The notes below the pieces were generated by a model. That model was not told where the DNA came from. It saw only the letters and a list, made by a program, of their open reading frames with translations, and did no database searches. This document shows positions 18,462 through 25,752 of a stretch of DNA of 64,000 nucleotides, in pieces. A program made the translations under genes and the position numbers. The stretch covers positions 213,245 to 277,244 of the IMG/VR virus record IMGVR_UViG_3300044625_001067. One strand, given 5' to 3'. The number at the start of each line of letters is the position of its first letter. Position 1 is the stretch's first letter. The DNA comes from a virus.

Positions 18462-19445
18462 ATGGCCGTTACGAAACAAGCTTACGTCGCCAATGCACCC
18501 TGGACAATCACTCAGGTCACTGATACAGTGCGAGATGCCTTTATCGGCGCGGGGTTAATGACAGCCTGGCATGATTCTTTTACATCGGGAGGTAGAGAGC
18601 ACCGAGTTTTGGAGATTATATACAATGGTTCCAAAACCTATGGAAAAACTTATTACTGGTTCACATTCGATGGAACCGGAATTTGGGTTAGAACCAGTAC
18701 GGGGTGGAACACCACATCTAAGATTCCTAGTGGACCGGGGGTTCCAGGTACACAATATGTTGACTGGTTTGATACTACTACAGCGGGACTTGGAGCTGCG
18801 TCTCAATTATTAGCAATATCCACATCAATCAGCTTCTCTATTACTCGTTACACATCAAGTGGTAGAAGCTTTTTTGTTCTTCGGACTGGCACATCATACT
18901 TCACGTTTACAATCGACCCTCCAGGTACATCTTTTAGAGCGTTTTACGATCTAAATCTTGGTTATCATAGTGGCATCTACCAAGTCACCACACAAGGTAG
19001 AAAGGTTGTCATCAACTCCGTACATCGCAATAGAAGGGAGCTTCTTCTTGGGTCTAGTCTAAACAACTCAACTTCCGGGAGCGGAGTTCCATCTCGAGTA
19101 CCCTGCTCAGAGTATTGCATTCCAACTAATTATGGAAATAACAACCAGGCAAGTTTACCGGAAGAGGGGTTTTTATTGCCCGGTTGGACAACCGCAGCCA
19201 ACCCGAGTGCGGGATCAGATTTTAATCCGGTTTTTAACGGCATTCGGCTCACTAGTATTCATTCAGCAGACTTACCCGCAGAGTTCGGCGTATCCTCCAT
19301 TAAAAATAGCGACATCTTGGCAATACAAGACAATGCCACAGTGAGTGCTGGAGTTGAAGAGTACGAGATACTAGCATTTTTTAACACTGGAACTACAAAT
19401 TCACTAACCAGCAACCCGGTATTCCTAGCCCGTACAGTGGGATGA
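18462..19445 (+). CDS. Putative virion/fibre-tip protein
   Basis: A 327-residue beta-rich protein, abundant in Ser/Thr/Gly/Tyr (for example Y-W-F-T-F-D-G-T-G-I-W-V-R-T-S-T-G-W). The N-terminal ~30 residues (TKQAYVANAPWTITQVTDTV) look like a short domain followed by a surface-exposed beta structure. No enzyme motif is seen. Its place directly after the collagen fibre, with 5 nt spacing, suggests a fibre-associated or tip protein. The stop overlaps the next start (ATGA). Confidence 0.65.
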   Translation: MAVTKQAYVANAPWTITQVTDTVRDAFIGAGLMTAWHDSFTSGGREHRVLEIIYNGSKTYGKTYYWFTFDGTGIWVRTSTGWNTTSKIPSGPGVPGTQYVDWFDTTTAGLGAASQLLAISTSISFSITRYTSSGRSFFVLRTGTSYFTFTIDPPGTSFRAFYDLNLGYHSGIYQVTTQGRKVVINSVHRNRRELLLGSSLNNSTSGSGVPSRVPCSEYCIPTNYGNNNQASLPEEGFLLPGWTTAANPSAGSDFNPVFNGIRLTSIHSADLPAEFGVSSIKNSDILAIQDNATVSAGVEEYEILAFFNTGTTNSLTSNPVFLARTVG

Positions 19446-19717
19446 GCATAACTACGGCACAAAGTTTATCTGGAGCATTAGATGGTAGCGGTTCTATTGC
19501 GGGGTCAATTGTTACCCTAAGAGAACTTGGACCACAATCAAAAGTAGCTCCCGCTGGATTTACTATACAAATTAGCAGTGTAAACCCGGCATCTCCAATT
19601 ATTGGTAATGCCGGTGGTATAAACTTTGTATCACCGGGATTTGATCCGGTTGTTGTTTCTGCACTTCAAGTTGTACTCCGCTCAACTGGACAAATATGGC
19701 CGGTAGGGTTTAGCTAG
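19442..19717 (+). CDS. Small hypothetical protein in the fibre operon
   Basis: A 91-residue protein whose ATG overlaps the upstream TGA by 4 nt. It is rich in Ser/Gly/Val and probably a beta sandwich (GSIAGSIVTLRELG, AGGINFVSPGFDP). No family is recognised. Coupling suggests a virion component working with the preceding protein. Confidence 0.6.
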   Translation: MSITTAQSLSGALDGSGSIAGSIVTLRELGPQSKVAPAGFTIQISSVNPASPIIGNAGGINFVSPGFDPVVVSALQVVLRSTGQIWPVGFS

Positions 19718-19737
19718 CTTCGCCCCCGGCTCTTAAA

Positions 19738-19746
19738 GGGTATAAC
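19738..19746 (+). promoter_or_regulatory. GGGTATAAC, variant of the GGGTAAA element
   Basis: A one-base variant of the recurring element, 33 nt before the ATG at 19780. Its TATAA core could also act as an ordinary -10 box. Confidence 0.35.
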
Positions 19747-19779
19747 CTACAATAAGAGTCGAAAATCCCCAAGGGCCGT

Positions 19780-20469
19780 ATGTCTCAAACCACCCTGGTT
19801 TTACGAAGTACAGACGAAAAGAAAAGACCGAACCCTACTACTTTGCAGGAGGGGCAGCTAGCTGCAAATATAGGTGAATCGGAGCCAGGTTTGTACTTCG
19901 CAGACGCTAATGGAGGTCTTCGAAAAATTGGACCATGTCACGTTGGTTTTGAACCCCCAAACCTTGGTGTTCAAGCACCGTACTTCCCAGGCTTATGCTT
20001 GGGAGAGCTTTGGTACGACACTGTCGGAGAAATTTTAAAGGTTTGGAGTGGATCAAGCTGGCTCTCGTCCGACCAAAGACTAAGCCTAGCTTCGCAAGCA
20101 GACGAGATATTCAGCCTTAGCGACGAAACCTCCAGCTTAACCGTCGGGGCACGGTTAAAAATTCCATACTGGCCCAGGGCCACGGTGCTTACAAGTCTTC
20201 CAGTGTGGGCGGTCGGGACACCCCCCACGGGTGCTTCTTTGCAATTCGATATCCAGGTTAACGGCTCATCAATATATGCAGCCTTACCAACGATTACAAT
20301 TGGATCCACGAACTCTACAGCTACGCCTGGGGCATTCTCAACAGCGTTTTCTAATGGGGGCTTCACTCTAGCGGCAGGATCCCTAGTGACCTTCTCAGTA
20401 ACTCGTGTAGGGAGTACGGTTGCAGGGGCTTGTTTGAAAGTCGTGCTGTACACTCGAAAGATAGGGTAG
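19780..20469 (+). CDS. Fibre protein with shared adapter and small head domain
   Basis: A 229-residue protein. Residues about 1-100 are the adapter module shared with the 17380 protein ([33 protein letters not shown]). There is no collagen stalk. Residues about 100-229 form a small beta-rich head (A-T-V-L-T-S-L-P-V-W-A-V, then V-T-F-S-V-T-R-V-G-S) resembling C-terminal domains often attached to phage fibres. It may be a short accessory fibre or a competitor for the same virion site. It is the last gene of the fibre region and abuts a convergent minus-strand gene. Confidence 0.7.
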   Translation: MSQTTLVLRSTDEKKRPNPTTLQEGQLAANIGESEPGLYFADANGGLRKIGPCHVGFEPPNLGVQAPYFPGLCLGELWYDTVGEILKVWSGSSWLSSDQRLSLASQADEIFSLSDETSSLTVGARLKIPYWPRATVLTSLPVWAVGTPPTGASLQFDIQVNGSSIYAALPTITIGSTNSTATPGAFSTAFSNGGFTLAAGSLVTFSVTRVGSTVAGACLKVVLYTRKIG

Positions 20470-20521
20470 TCTTTGTTGCTCTTCTACGTGGGACTCCAGG
20501 GTGCCAAGTGCGCTGTCACCG

Positions 20522-21280
20522 TTAAAAGTCAAGTGAAAGATCCTCTGTGTCACACTTGGAGAAAGACCCAAGAATATCCTCAGAAGTCTCATAGCCCTCG
20601 CACCCCTTTGACCGATTAGCTGAGGAGCATACCAGAGAGAAATTAGCCTTTGCAAGGTGATATCTCTTCCATTCTTCCCACAGGGCTTTATCCTTGAACT
20701 CCTTTGCCGTAGGTGGGCCCACCAGAAAAATGTCTACGTAAGTTAACGAGTTTAGTTTAACGAACGAATCGGCAATTTCAGCAAAAGACAGACCTACATG
20801 GTCTACGTCAGTCCTCATTCCCCGTCTTAGGTTCTTTCCCGTCAGATAGCAAGTTGCCGGAAGACACACAGAGTCCCGAAAGTCCTTCAGCTGTTGAGAA
20901 ACCCCGCTCCTCATGGCCGCCTTCACAGAATTAAAGTGTTTCTCCTCTGAGCTTGCGCTTGTCGCGATTTTCTTCGGAGGGTACAAAAAGTCTATAAGTT
21001 TCTTCTTGGGCACGGGTTGTTGAGAGCCACCTCTTTCGAGGCTTAGCATTTTCACTCTCATGCCGCCAGCGATATCAACATTCCTAAGGTAGAGCTTAAC
21101 TTCAGGGTCTGTAGACAACTTTCCCCAAGTAGGTGTGACTCGGCACGACCTTAAAACAAACTCCTTCGGTTCACCAATAAGCTGGGAGTTTACTCGGTGG
21201 TTCTCTATAATTCTACTTAGTTTGTCTGTGTAGTCTTTTTTGGTTAGTCCGAATGTTTGTTTGCCGAGAGTGTTGCTCAT
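20522..21280 (-). CDS. HNH-like putative endonuclease (possible DUF3223-type)
   Basis: A 252-residue minus-strand protein, one of only two in the window. The C-terminal half has an HNH-like arrangement: C-Y-L-T-G-K, T-D-V-D-H-V-G, and a later L-V-C-S-S-A-N-R-S-K-G-C, as in HNH or DUF3223-type proteins. Opposite orientation and insertion between the fibre and replication blocks fit a selfish homing gene. The C-terminus is D-L-S-L-D-F, closely matching the C-termini of the DnaQ-like exonuclease (I-S-L-D-F) and the 32497 protein (F-A-L-D-F). It has its own GGGTAAAGT element. Function is inferred with moderate certainty. Confidence 0.55.
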   Translation of the reverse strand: MSNTLGKQTFGLTKKDYTDKLSRIIENHRVNSQLIGEPKEFVLRSCRVTPTWGKLSTDPEVKLYLRNVDIAGGMRVKMLSLERGGSQQPVPKKKLIDFLYPPKKIATSASSEEKHFNSVKAAMRSGVSQQLKDFRDSVCLPATCYLTGKNLRRGMRTDVDHVGLSFAEIADSFVKLNSLTYVDIFLVGPPTAKEFKDKALWEEWKRYHLAKANFSLVCSSANRSKGCEGYETSEDILGSFSKCDTEDLSLDF

Positions 21281-21300
21281 TGAGTAGGTTCGTATGAGAA

Positions 21301-21309
21301 ACTTTACCC
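21301..21309 (-). promoter_or_regulatory. GGGTAAAGT element on the minus strand
   Basis: The reverse complement of the recurring element, ending 20 nt before the minus-strand start codon at 21280. Its correct orientation and spacing on the opposite strand support a promoter role. Confidence 0.55.
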
Positions 21310-21354
21310 TTGCTTAAACGGCGCTAAACTCCAGGTAGAAACAACTAGCTAAAT

Positions 21355-21729
21355 GTGACCGAGGATACCTCAGTAATACGACAGCGAGGCGATCTAAAGT
21401 ACCTAGTAGGAACTGAGGTTGAGTGCTCAGGTAGAGTGAAAGAGTTTCGACCCCATGTGAAGAGAAAAGATCTTGATTCTCTGTGCCTTGTCAACGTTTT
21501 TGTAACCCCTTTGCCCCTGGGGGAGTCTGTATACCTTGATCACTTATGGGTATTGAAAAAGCAGTTTAAAGTAGTGGGAAGTGTACCACAGAAAAACGAG
21601 CGTATACACTTCATCGGCAAAGTTTACTCCTACAAGAGGGTAGGAGGGAAGTCAATTGACAGGGGCTTATTTGGACTCGAAGATTTTGGAATCCTACCAT
21701 TAACTCTCTCTGAAGATTATGAAAATTGA
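21355..21729 (+). CDS. Hypothetical beta-rich (OB-fold-like) protein
   Basis: A 124-residue protein from a GTG start (an overlapping ATG at 21353 is out of frame). It alternates short beta strands (YLVGTEVECSGRVKEF, LCLVNVFVTPL, F-I-G-K-V-Y-S-Y-K-R) in an order that could form an OB fold, and the next genes are a small protein and a DnaQ-like exonuclease, so single-stranded nucleic acid binding is possible. No family is recognised. The end overlaps the next start by 11 nt. Confidence 0.6.
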   Translation: MTEDTSVIRQRGDLKYLVGTEVECSGRVKEFRPHVKRKDLDSLCLVNVFVTPLPLGESVYLDHLWVLKKQFKVVGSVPQKNERIHFIGKVYSYKRVGGKSIDRGLFGLEDFGILPLTLSEDYEN

Positions 21730-21973
21730 AGTCGAAAGCCACGACCACGACGGACGGACTTACTTTGAGTTTGTTCTGCAAGACGGGCCGGGAAACCGAG
21801 AACGGGTTCGGGGCTACGCAACAGACCTAATCGTTGCTTTCACGAAGGTGATAGAATGGCACGAAAGGATTGAAAGAGAGTACCGTGACGCCCATGGTTT
21901 ACTACCCTTGGAGGCAACCTACAATAAAGCTGAAGCGGACGACCCCGCCTTAGAAAACTTACCTAAACAGTGA
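21719..21973 (+). CDS. Small hypothetical protein
   Basis: An 84-residue acidic protein (KIEVESHDHDGRTYFEFVLQ, then a helix AFTKVIEWHERIEREYRD). It overlaps both neighbours (11 nt upstream, 4 nt downstream as ATG within the stop region), so it is translated as part of the exonuclease operon. No family is recognised. Confidence 0.6.
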   Translation: MKIEVESHDHDGRTYFEFVLQDGPGNRERVRGYATDLIVAFTKVIEWHERIEREYRDAHGLLPLEATYNKAEADDPALENLPKQ

Positions 21974-22590
21974 AACCAACAGAGTTAGAGTTTAAAGAGC
22001 TCAAGCGAAAATCGTCAGAGTGGGCGAAAGAGCGCCTTGCTGATACAAAAACGGTAGTCATCGACTGCGAAACCACAGGGATACTAAGAAACGACCCTAC
22101 GACGGAAATTGTTCAGCTTACTGTAACAAACACCGCTATGCGACCGTTGTTTTCCATGCTGATAAAACCCGCTCAGCCAATGAGCGACCAGCTTGTTGGA
22201 ATACACGGCATATCCAACGACATGGTTAGTGAGAGCCCTGTCTTCCCTCAAGTTGCAAAGCTAATATCTTTCATCCTAGATGGTAAGCACGTTGTTGCGT
22301 ACAACGCGGATTTTGACATCGCCCTCTTAGTACATTTGTACAAGAAATACAACATGGCGGTTCCCAAATTTTCGGGGGTGAGTTGCTGCATGGACAGATA
22401 CTCAGAGTGGAAGGGTGAGTGGAACGAAAGCAAGGGCAGTGTACGCTGGCAGAAACTTCCGAACCTGTCGGGAATGCCCGCACACGATGCCCTTGCAGAT
22501 TGCATATCTACCGTCCGTATCATGGACCTCATGGCGAAGGGTTTGGACCTTGCCGCTTTAAGCTCCGACGAAATTTCTCTCGACTTTTGA
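21970..22590 (+). CDS. DnaQ-like DEDDh 3'-5' exonuclease
   Basis: A 206-residue protein that starts with GTG overlapping the preceding stop. It has the exonuclease motifs in order: V-I-D-C-E-T-T-G (Exo I, D and E), I-H-G-I-S-N-D-M, V-A-Y-N-A-D-F-D (Exo II) and A-H-D-A-L-A-D (Exo III, DEDDh type). It probably hydrolyses single-stranded 3' ends for proofreading or recombination. The C-terminus, D-E-I-S-L-D-F, is shared in form with two other proteins in the window and may be a sliding-clamp-binding tail; that is inference. Confidence 0.8.
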   Translation: MKPTELEFKELKRKSSEWAKERLADTKTVVIDCETTGILRNDPTTEIVQLTVTNTAMRPLFSMLIKPAQPMSDQLVGIHGISNDMVSESPVFPQVAKLISFILDGKHVVAYNADFDIALLVHLYKKYNMAVPKFSGVSCCMDRYSEWKGEWNESKGSVRWQKLPNLSGMPAHDALADCISTVRIMDLMAKGLDLAALSSDEISLDF

Positions 22591-22595
22591 ACACC

Positions 22596-22970
22596 ATGTT
22601 GTTTGGTACAATTACCTTTCTCTACGAGCCTTCCACCGAGGGGTTCCCAGCTTTCATTGACGCCGAAGATCCATCCGACCCACGAGTATCTATACAGTTT
22701 TCGTCTGAGGCGGACCTTAGCGAAATGATTGAGAATTTTGAGCGGTTCTTGAGAGCAATAGGCTACCCGTTAGACTACGACGAGTTTCTTGCATTGTCCT
22801 CGGGTGAAGAGTCACAAAGGGGGAATGAGCCCGTGGAACACCCTGTTTTCAGTGTTCAAGACCCTGTTATTAAGATCAATGACTCCACTGCCGTAGCCAC
22901 TATGGCTGAGATTGTCGCGGGGATTGCTGATAGACTCGAAGCCCGTCTAACCTCACAGGGAGCTTCTTGA
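22596..22970 (+). CDS. Hypothetical acidic protein
   Basis: A 124-residue protein; the ATG at 22596, 5 nt after the upstream stop, is chosen. The first half is a compact alpha/beta domain (FGTITFLYEPSTEGFPAF, then L-S-E-M-I-E-N-F-E-R-F-L-R-A-I-G-Y), followed by a linker and a C-terminal helix (MAEIVAGIADRLEARL). No family is recognised. It is located between the exonuclease and thyX, probably in one transcript. Confidence 0.6.
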   Translation: MLFGTITFLYEPSTEGFPAFIDAEDPSDPRVSIQFSSEADLSEMIENFERFLRAIGYPLDYDEFLALSSGEESQRGNEPVEHPVFSVQDPVIKINDSTAVATMAEIVAGIADRLEARLTSQGAS

Positions 22971-22971
22971 C

Positions 22972-23775
22972 ATGGAGAATAACAATCCGTGGTTCATCGA
23001 AGGCTCTAGCAAATCTCGCCTTGTAAGCACCACTCCCCAAGGGGAAGAGCTGATAGCCTACATCGCACGAGTAACAAGCAAAGACCAGAGCAACCCTAAA
23101 ATTGAGAATCTGCTCAAGTACTGTGCGAAAGAGGGTCACTGGAGCGTGTTTGACCAGGCCGACCTCACTGTGGAAGTTGTAACACCGCTTGCAATTTCTG
23201 TCCAGGTACTTAGACATAGTTCGTTCAAGTTTCAGCAGTTTTCGGGGCGGTACGAAAACCAAGAAATGATGCGTAAGCACACGGAAGACTTACCGACATT
23301 CAAGGATCTCTTCTACATGCCTGAACAGGCGCGGTTGCAAGACACCAAGAACCGGCAAAACAGCTTTGTAGCCGAGGACCCCAGCCTCACAGACTTTATG
23401 TTGGCTGAGTTTGAGTTTGCGTATAAAGCAGCGCTCCAGTCCTACACAAACCTTCTGGACAAGGGCATCGCAAAAGAGATGGCCCGATTTGTGCTACCTG
23501 AAGGAGTATACACTCGCATGTACCTTAAGGGAAGCGTTCGCTCCTTCATTCACTACATCGGAGTGAGAGACGATGAGGGTGTGGCGCAGTGGGAGCACGT
23601 TGAGTTAGCAAGGGCGGTTCGAACAATCTTTTCAACACAGTTTCCTACCATCTATCGCTCCCTGTTCGATGAGAAGACACAAAAGCCCTTATACGCTGAA
23701 GACGAGAAAGCTCGTGAGATCCTAAAGCTGAAGGCCACAATCGAGCTCTTAAGAGAACAATTACCCACGACATGA
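22972..23775 (+). CDS. thyX: Flavin-dependent thymidylate synthase ThyX
   Basis: A 267-residue protein, normal for the family. It converts dUMP to dTMP using methylene-THF, NADPH and FAD. The ThyX signature is present as R-H-S-S-F-K-F-Q-Q-F-S-G-R-Y at about residues 81-94, together with the early G-H-W-S-V-F-D-Q-A (usual G-H-x-S-x-x-E/D-H region) and R-x-V-L-P-E-G-V-Y-T near 170. It supplies thymidylate for phage DNA replication alongside dCMP deaminase, MazG and ribonucleotide reductase encoded further on. It starts 1 nt after the previous gene and overlaps the next by 4 nt. Confidence 0.92.
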   Translation: MENNNPWFIEGSSKSRLVSTTPQGEELIAYIARVTSKDQSNPKIENLLKYCAKEGHWSVFDQADLTVEVVTPLAISVQVLRHSSFKFQQFSGRYENQEMMRKHTEDLPTFKDLFYMPEQARLQDTKNRQNSFVAEDPSLTDFMLAEFEFAYKAALQSYTNLLDKGIAKEMARFVLPEGVYTRMYLKGSVRSFIHYIGVRDDEGVAQWEHVELARAVRTIFSTQFPTIYRSLFDEKTQKPLYAEDEKAREILKLKATIELLREQLPTT

Positions 23776-24005
23776 ACAATCAACTCGCAAAAGGATTCTG
23801 GAAGATTGCGGAGGATTCCCCCCCGGTCGACAAAGAATACTGGGTCGCATTCTCTGATAGGAGTGGGGACTTTCAAGTGTCAAATTGTGACGTGTGGCTC
23901 TTCAAATCAGGTGAATGGCACAGTTTATCTGACTCGCGATTTTCCGAGGAAGAAGTTGGCCTTCCGGCATACTATATAGACTTACCTATGCCGAAAACAA
24001 TATAG
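23772..24005 (+). CDS. Small hypothetical protein downstream of thyX
   Basis: A 77-residue protein overlapping thyX by 4 nt. It begins with a F-W-K-I-A-E-D-S-P-P-V-D-K-E-Y-W-V-A-F pattern and has a W-H-S-L and a C-terminal Y-Y-I-D-L-P-M-P, reminiscent of small DUF551-type phage proteins; this is a weak match. No function is known. Confidence 0.55.
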   Translation: MNNQLAKGFWKIAEDSPPVDKEYWVAFSDRSGDFQVSNCDVWLFKSGEWHSLSDSRFSEEEVGLPAYYIDLPMPKTI

Positions 24006-24014
24006 TTTACGAAT

Positions 24015-24047
24015 AGCGGTAGACCCTAGAATAAGGGTGCTACCGCT
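24015..24047 (+). terminator. Strong hairpin between thyX operon and nuclease gene
   Basis: AGCGGTAG plus ACCCT (24015-24027) pairs with AGGGT, a bulged G and CTACCGCT (24034-24047) around an AGAATA loop, giving about 13 bp. No U-tract follows and the next ATG is 8 nt downstream, so it could be a terminator, an RNase processing site or a translational control hairpin. Confidence 0.5.
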
Positions 24048-24054
24048 GAACTAT

Positions 24055-25038
24055 ATGAGTGAAAATGAAACGCCAAGACCAAAATTAGAGTCCTACTTTA
24101 AGCTCGATAGTAACCCTGCCCCACTCGTAGTTGTTGATTTCCACGTTTATTTACACGACGTGAAACGGTGGTTCGAAGATAAAGTCGAGGGATCTGTAAA
24201 TAAGGATGTAGAGGACAAACTGATAAAAGGGTGTTGGGCCCTAAAAATTAACCGGGGGCCAGATATGCTCCCGAGGCACCCCTACCGTATAGTCGTGGTT
24301 GCGGATAGTCGGTTCAAAGACACAGGGAACTACTGGCGCGACCGGGTCATGATAGAGTCCACAGAAGTTCAGACCGCCTGGGTAGAATATGCCGAGAAGA
24401 AAGGAAAAGACATATCAGAGATTCCAACTAATTACAAAGGTACTCGGGGGGACAAGACAGATACGTTTTGGCGCATCTTTGACATAGGGTGGGAATACGT
24501 CAACAAGTACTATCCGGTGTTCTCTCAGGAAGGTTTTGAGGCCGATGATATTGCCGGGGCCGTTTATCGGCTTTCTCGAGATAGCGAACCAGGGTCTGTT
24601 GTAAGAGACCGGCAAATTTTGCTATCCACCCTAGACAGAGATTGGTCTCAACTTGTAGATGAAGACATTGGAGTGTATTTCGCAAACACTCGTGTCCCCT
24701 TCCCAAAAGAGAAAATTCAAGCAAGACTTGTAGATAATGCAGGTGTAATTGAGCATACTAAATGGAGGATGGGTTTTGACTTAGACCACCCCAAAAATCT
24801 TGCCGACTGGAAAGTTAAATTTGGTGACATGGGAGATAATTTGCCACCAGGCAGCCCAAAATCCTTATTCGATTTGACAGAACCCAACCTTGACTACAAC
24901 ATAGAAAAGGACGCCCCATGGTATGAAAACCTTGTAGAATGCTTAAATGAACCCGGAGTTAACCTTCGGAGTGACCACTTTGATCAAACCCTAGTTCAGT
25001 TTGCTAAGGTGGGTTTAGATTCACCAACGAGACTTTAG
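24055..25038 (+). CDS. FEN-family 5'-3' exonuclease (T4 RNase H-like)
   Basis: A 327-residue protein; the ATG at 24055, just past the hairpin, is preferred to a GTG at 24037 within it. Family motifs are V-V-V-D-F-H near the N-terminus, F-E-A-D-D-I-A in the middle, S-T-L-D-R-D-W-S-Q-L-V, and G-D-M-G-D-N-L-P-P-G-S-P, matching the acidic metal-binding clusters and helix-three-turn region of FEN/5' nucleases such as T4 rnh product. It probably removes RNA primers from Okazaki fragments. A PIN-like nuclease is the alternative. Confidence 0.7.
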   Translation: MSENETPRPKLESYFKLDSNPAPLVVVDFHVYLHDVKRWFEDKVEGSVNKDVEDKLIKGCWALKINRGPDMLPRHPYRIVVVADSRFKDTGNYWRDRVMIESTEVQTAWVEYAEKKGKDISEIPTNYKGTRGDKTDTFWRIFDIGWEYVNKYYPVFSQEGFEADDIAGAVYRLSRDSEPGSVVRDRQILLSTLDRDWSQLVDEDIGVYFANTRVPFPKEKIQARLVDNAGVIEHTKWRMGFDLDHPKNLADWKVKFGDMGDNLPPGSPKSLFDLTEPNLDYNIEKDAPWYENLVECLNEPGVNLRSDHFDQTLVQFAKVGLDSPTRL

Positions 25039-25049
25039 GGTGGTAAAAC

Positions 25050-25059
25050 GGGTAAAACT
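25050..25059 (+). promoter_or_regulatory. GGGTAAAACT element, preceded by TGGTAAAAC
   Basis: Recurring element ending 21 nt before the ATG at 25081. A second near-copy, TGGTAAAAC, lies directly upstream at 25041-25049. It marks the start of the tail/baseplate block. Confidence 0.5.
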
Positions 25060-25080
25060 AGGGAGAATGATTGTGCCGGG

Positions 25081-25752
25081 ATGCAGTCCGACTTATCCTA
25101 CTTTGCCCATTGTAACTCAATGGCGCACCTTCTTCTCGAAGCGTGCGAAGGAAATGCTGCGAGCATTCCCCAGGGTTACCTAGACAACTTTGCCCACGAC
25201 TTCGCTGATGGGGATGTTTCACTAGTCTCTGCACTCTCTAAGGTTGAGGGGGTGGAAGACCTGAGTACTGAAGAAGTTGATGAGACCTTAGAGTTGCTAC
25301 AAAAGGTAAACCCCGATCACTGGCCGTCTGCAGAGTCCATAGAGAGTATATTCCCCGAAAAGCTCTGGAATAGCGCAAGCGACCCTCAAAGTATTTCCGA
25401 CGACTTCGTTGAGGATAACCTGGGAACTGCGGAAAAAGTTGAGAGGGTACTTACAAGCGTTATTGAGAGTGTTTTCGGGGACTCGGTAAACAGCATTCGT
25501 GATGCTAAGGGCAAGTACCCATCAAGTTCGAACGACTTTTTGCAAGTAGACGACGGAACGTTCGCAGGAACTTTTCAGTACGACAGTCATCGTTTCAACT
25601 TTGAGATTGCACCAACTGAGCGAGGGTGGATTTGCACATACCGCCTAGATGAGTCATCGCTCGACGCAATTCCACAAATTGTGAAAGATGTGAAGAGGGA
25701 CGATAAGAAGAACACTAGCGTGAAGAAAACCCGTAGCCAGGGATGGAAATAA
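25081..25752 (+). CDS. Hypothetical protein upstream of tail genes
   Basis: A 223-residue acidic protein with a helical N-terminal part (MAHLLLEACEG, L-S-T-E-E-V-D-E-T-L-E-L-L) and a beta-rich C-terminal domain (GTFAGTFQYDSHRFNFEIAP, G-W-I-C-T-Y-R-L-D-E). The tail is basic. No family is recognised. The stop overlaps the following ATG by one base (TAATG), so it belongs with the tail proteins and could be an assembly factor or a virion protein. Confidence 0.6.
   Translation: MQSDLSYFAHCNSMAHLLLEACEGNAASIPQGYLDNFAHDFADGDVSLVSALSKVEGVEDLSTEEVDETLELLQKVNPDHWPSAESIESIFPEKLWNSASDPQSISDDFVEDNLGTAEKVERVLTSVIESVFGDSVNSIRDAKGKYPSSSNDFLQVDDGTFAGTFQYDSHRFNFEIAPTERGWICTYRLDESSLDAIPQIVKDVKRDDKKNTSVKKTRSQGWK

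Noticed and set aside
22419-22595. Extended start of the 22596 gene inside the exonuclease gene
   Set aside because: The extension is the out-of-frame shadow of the exonuclease; ATG 22596 sits 5 nt after its stop.
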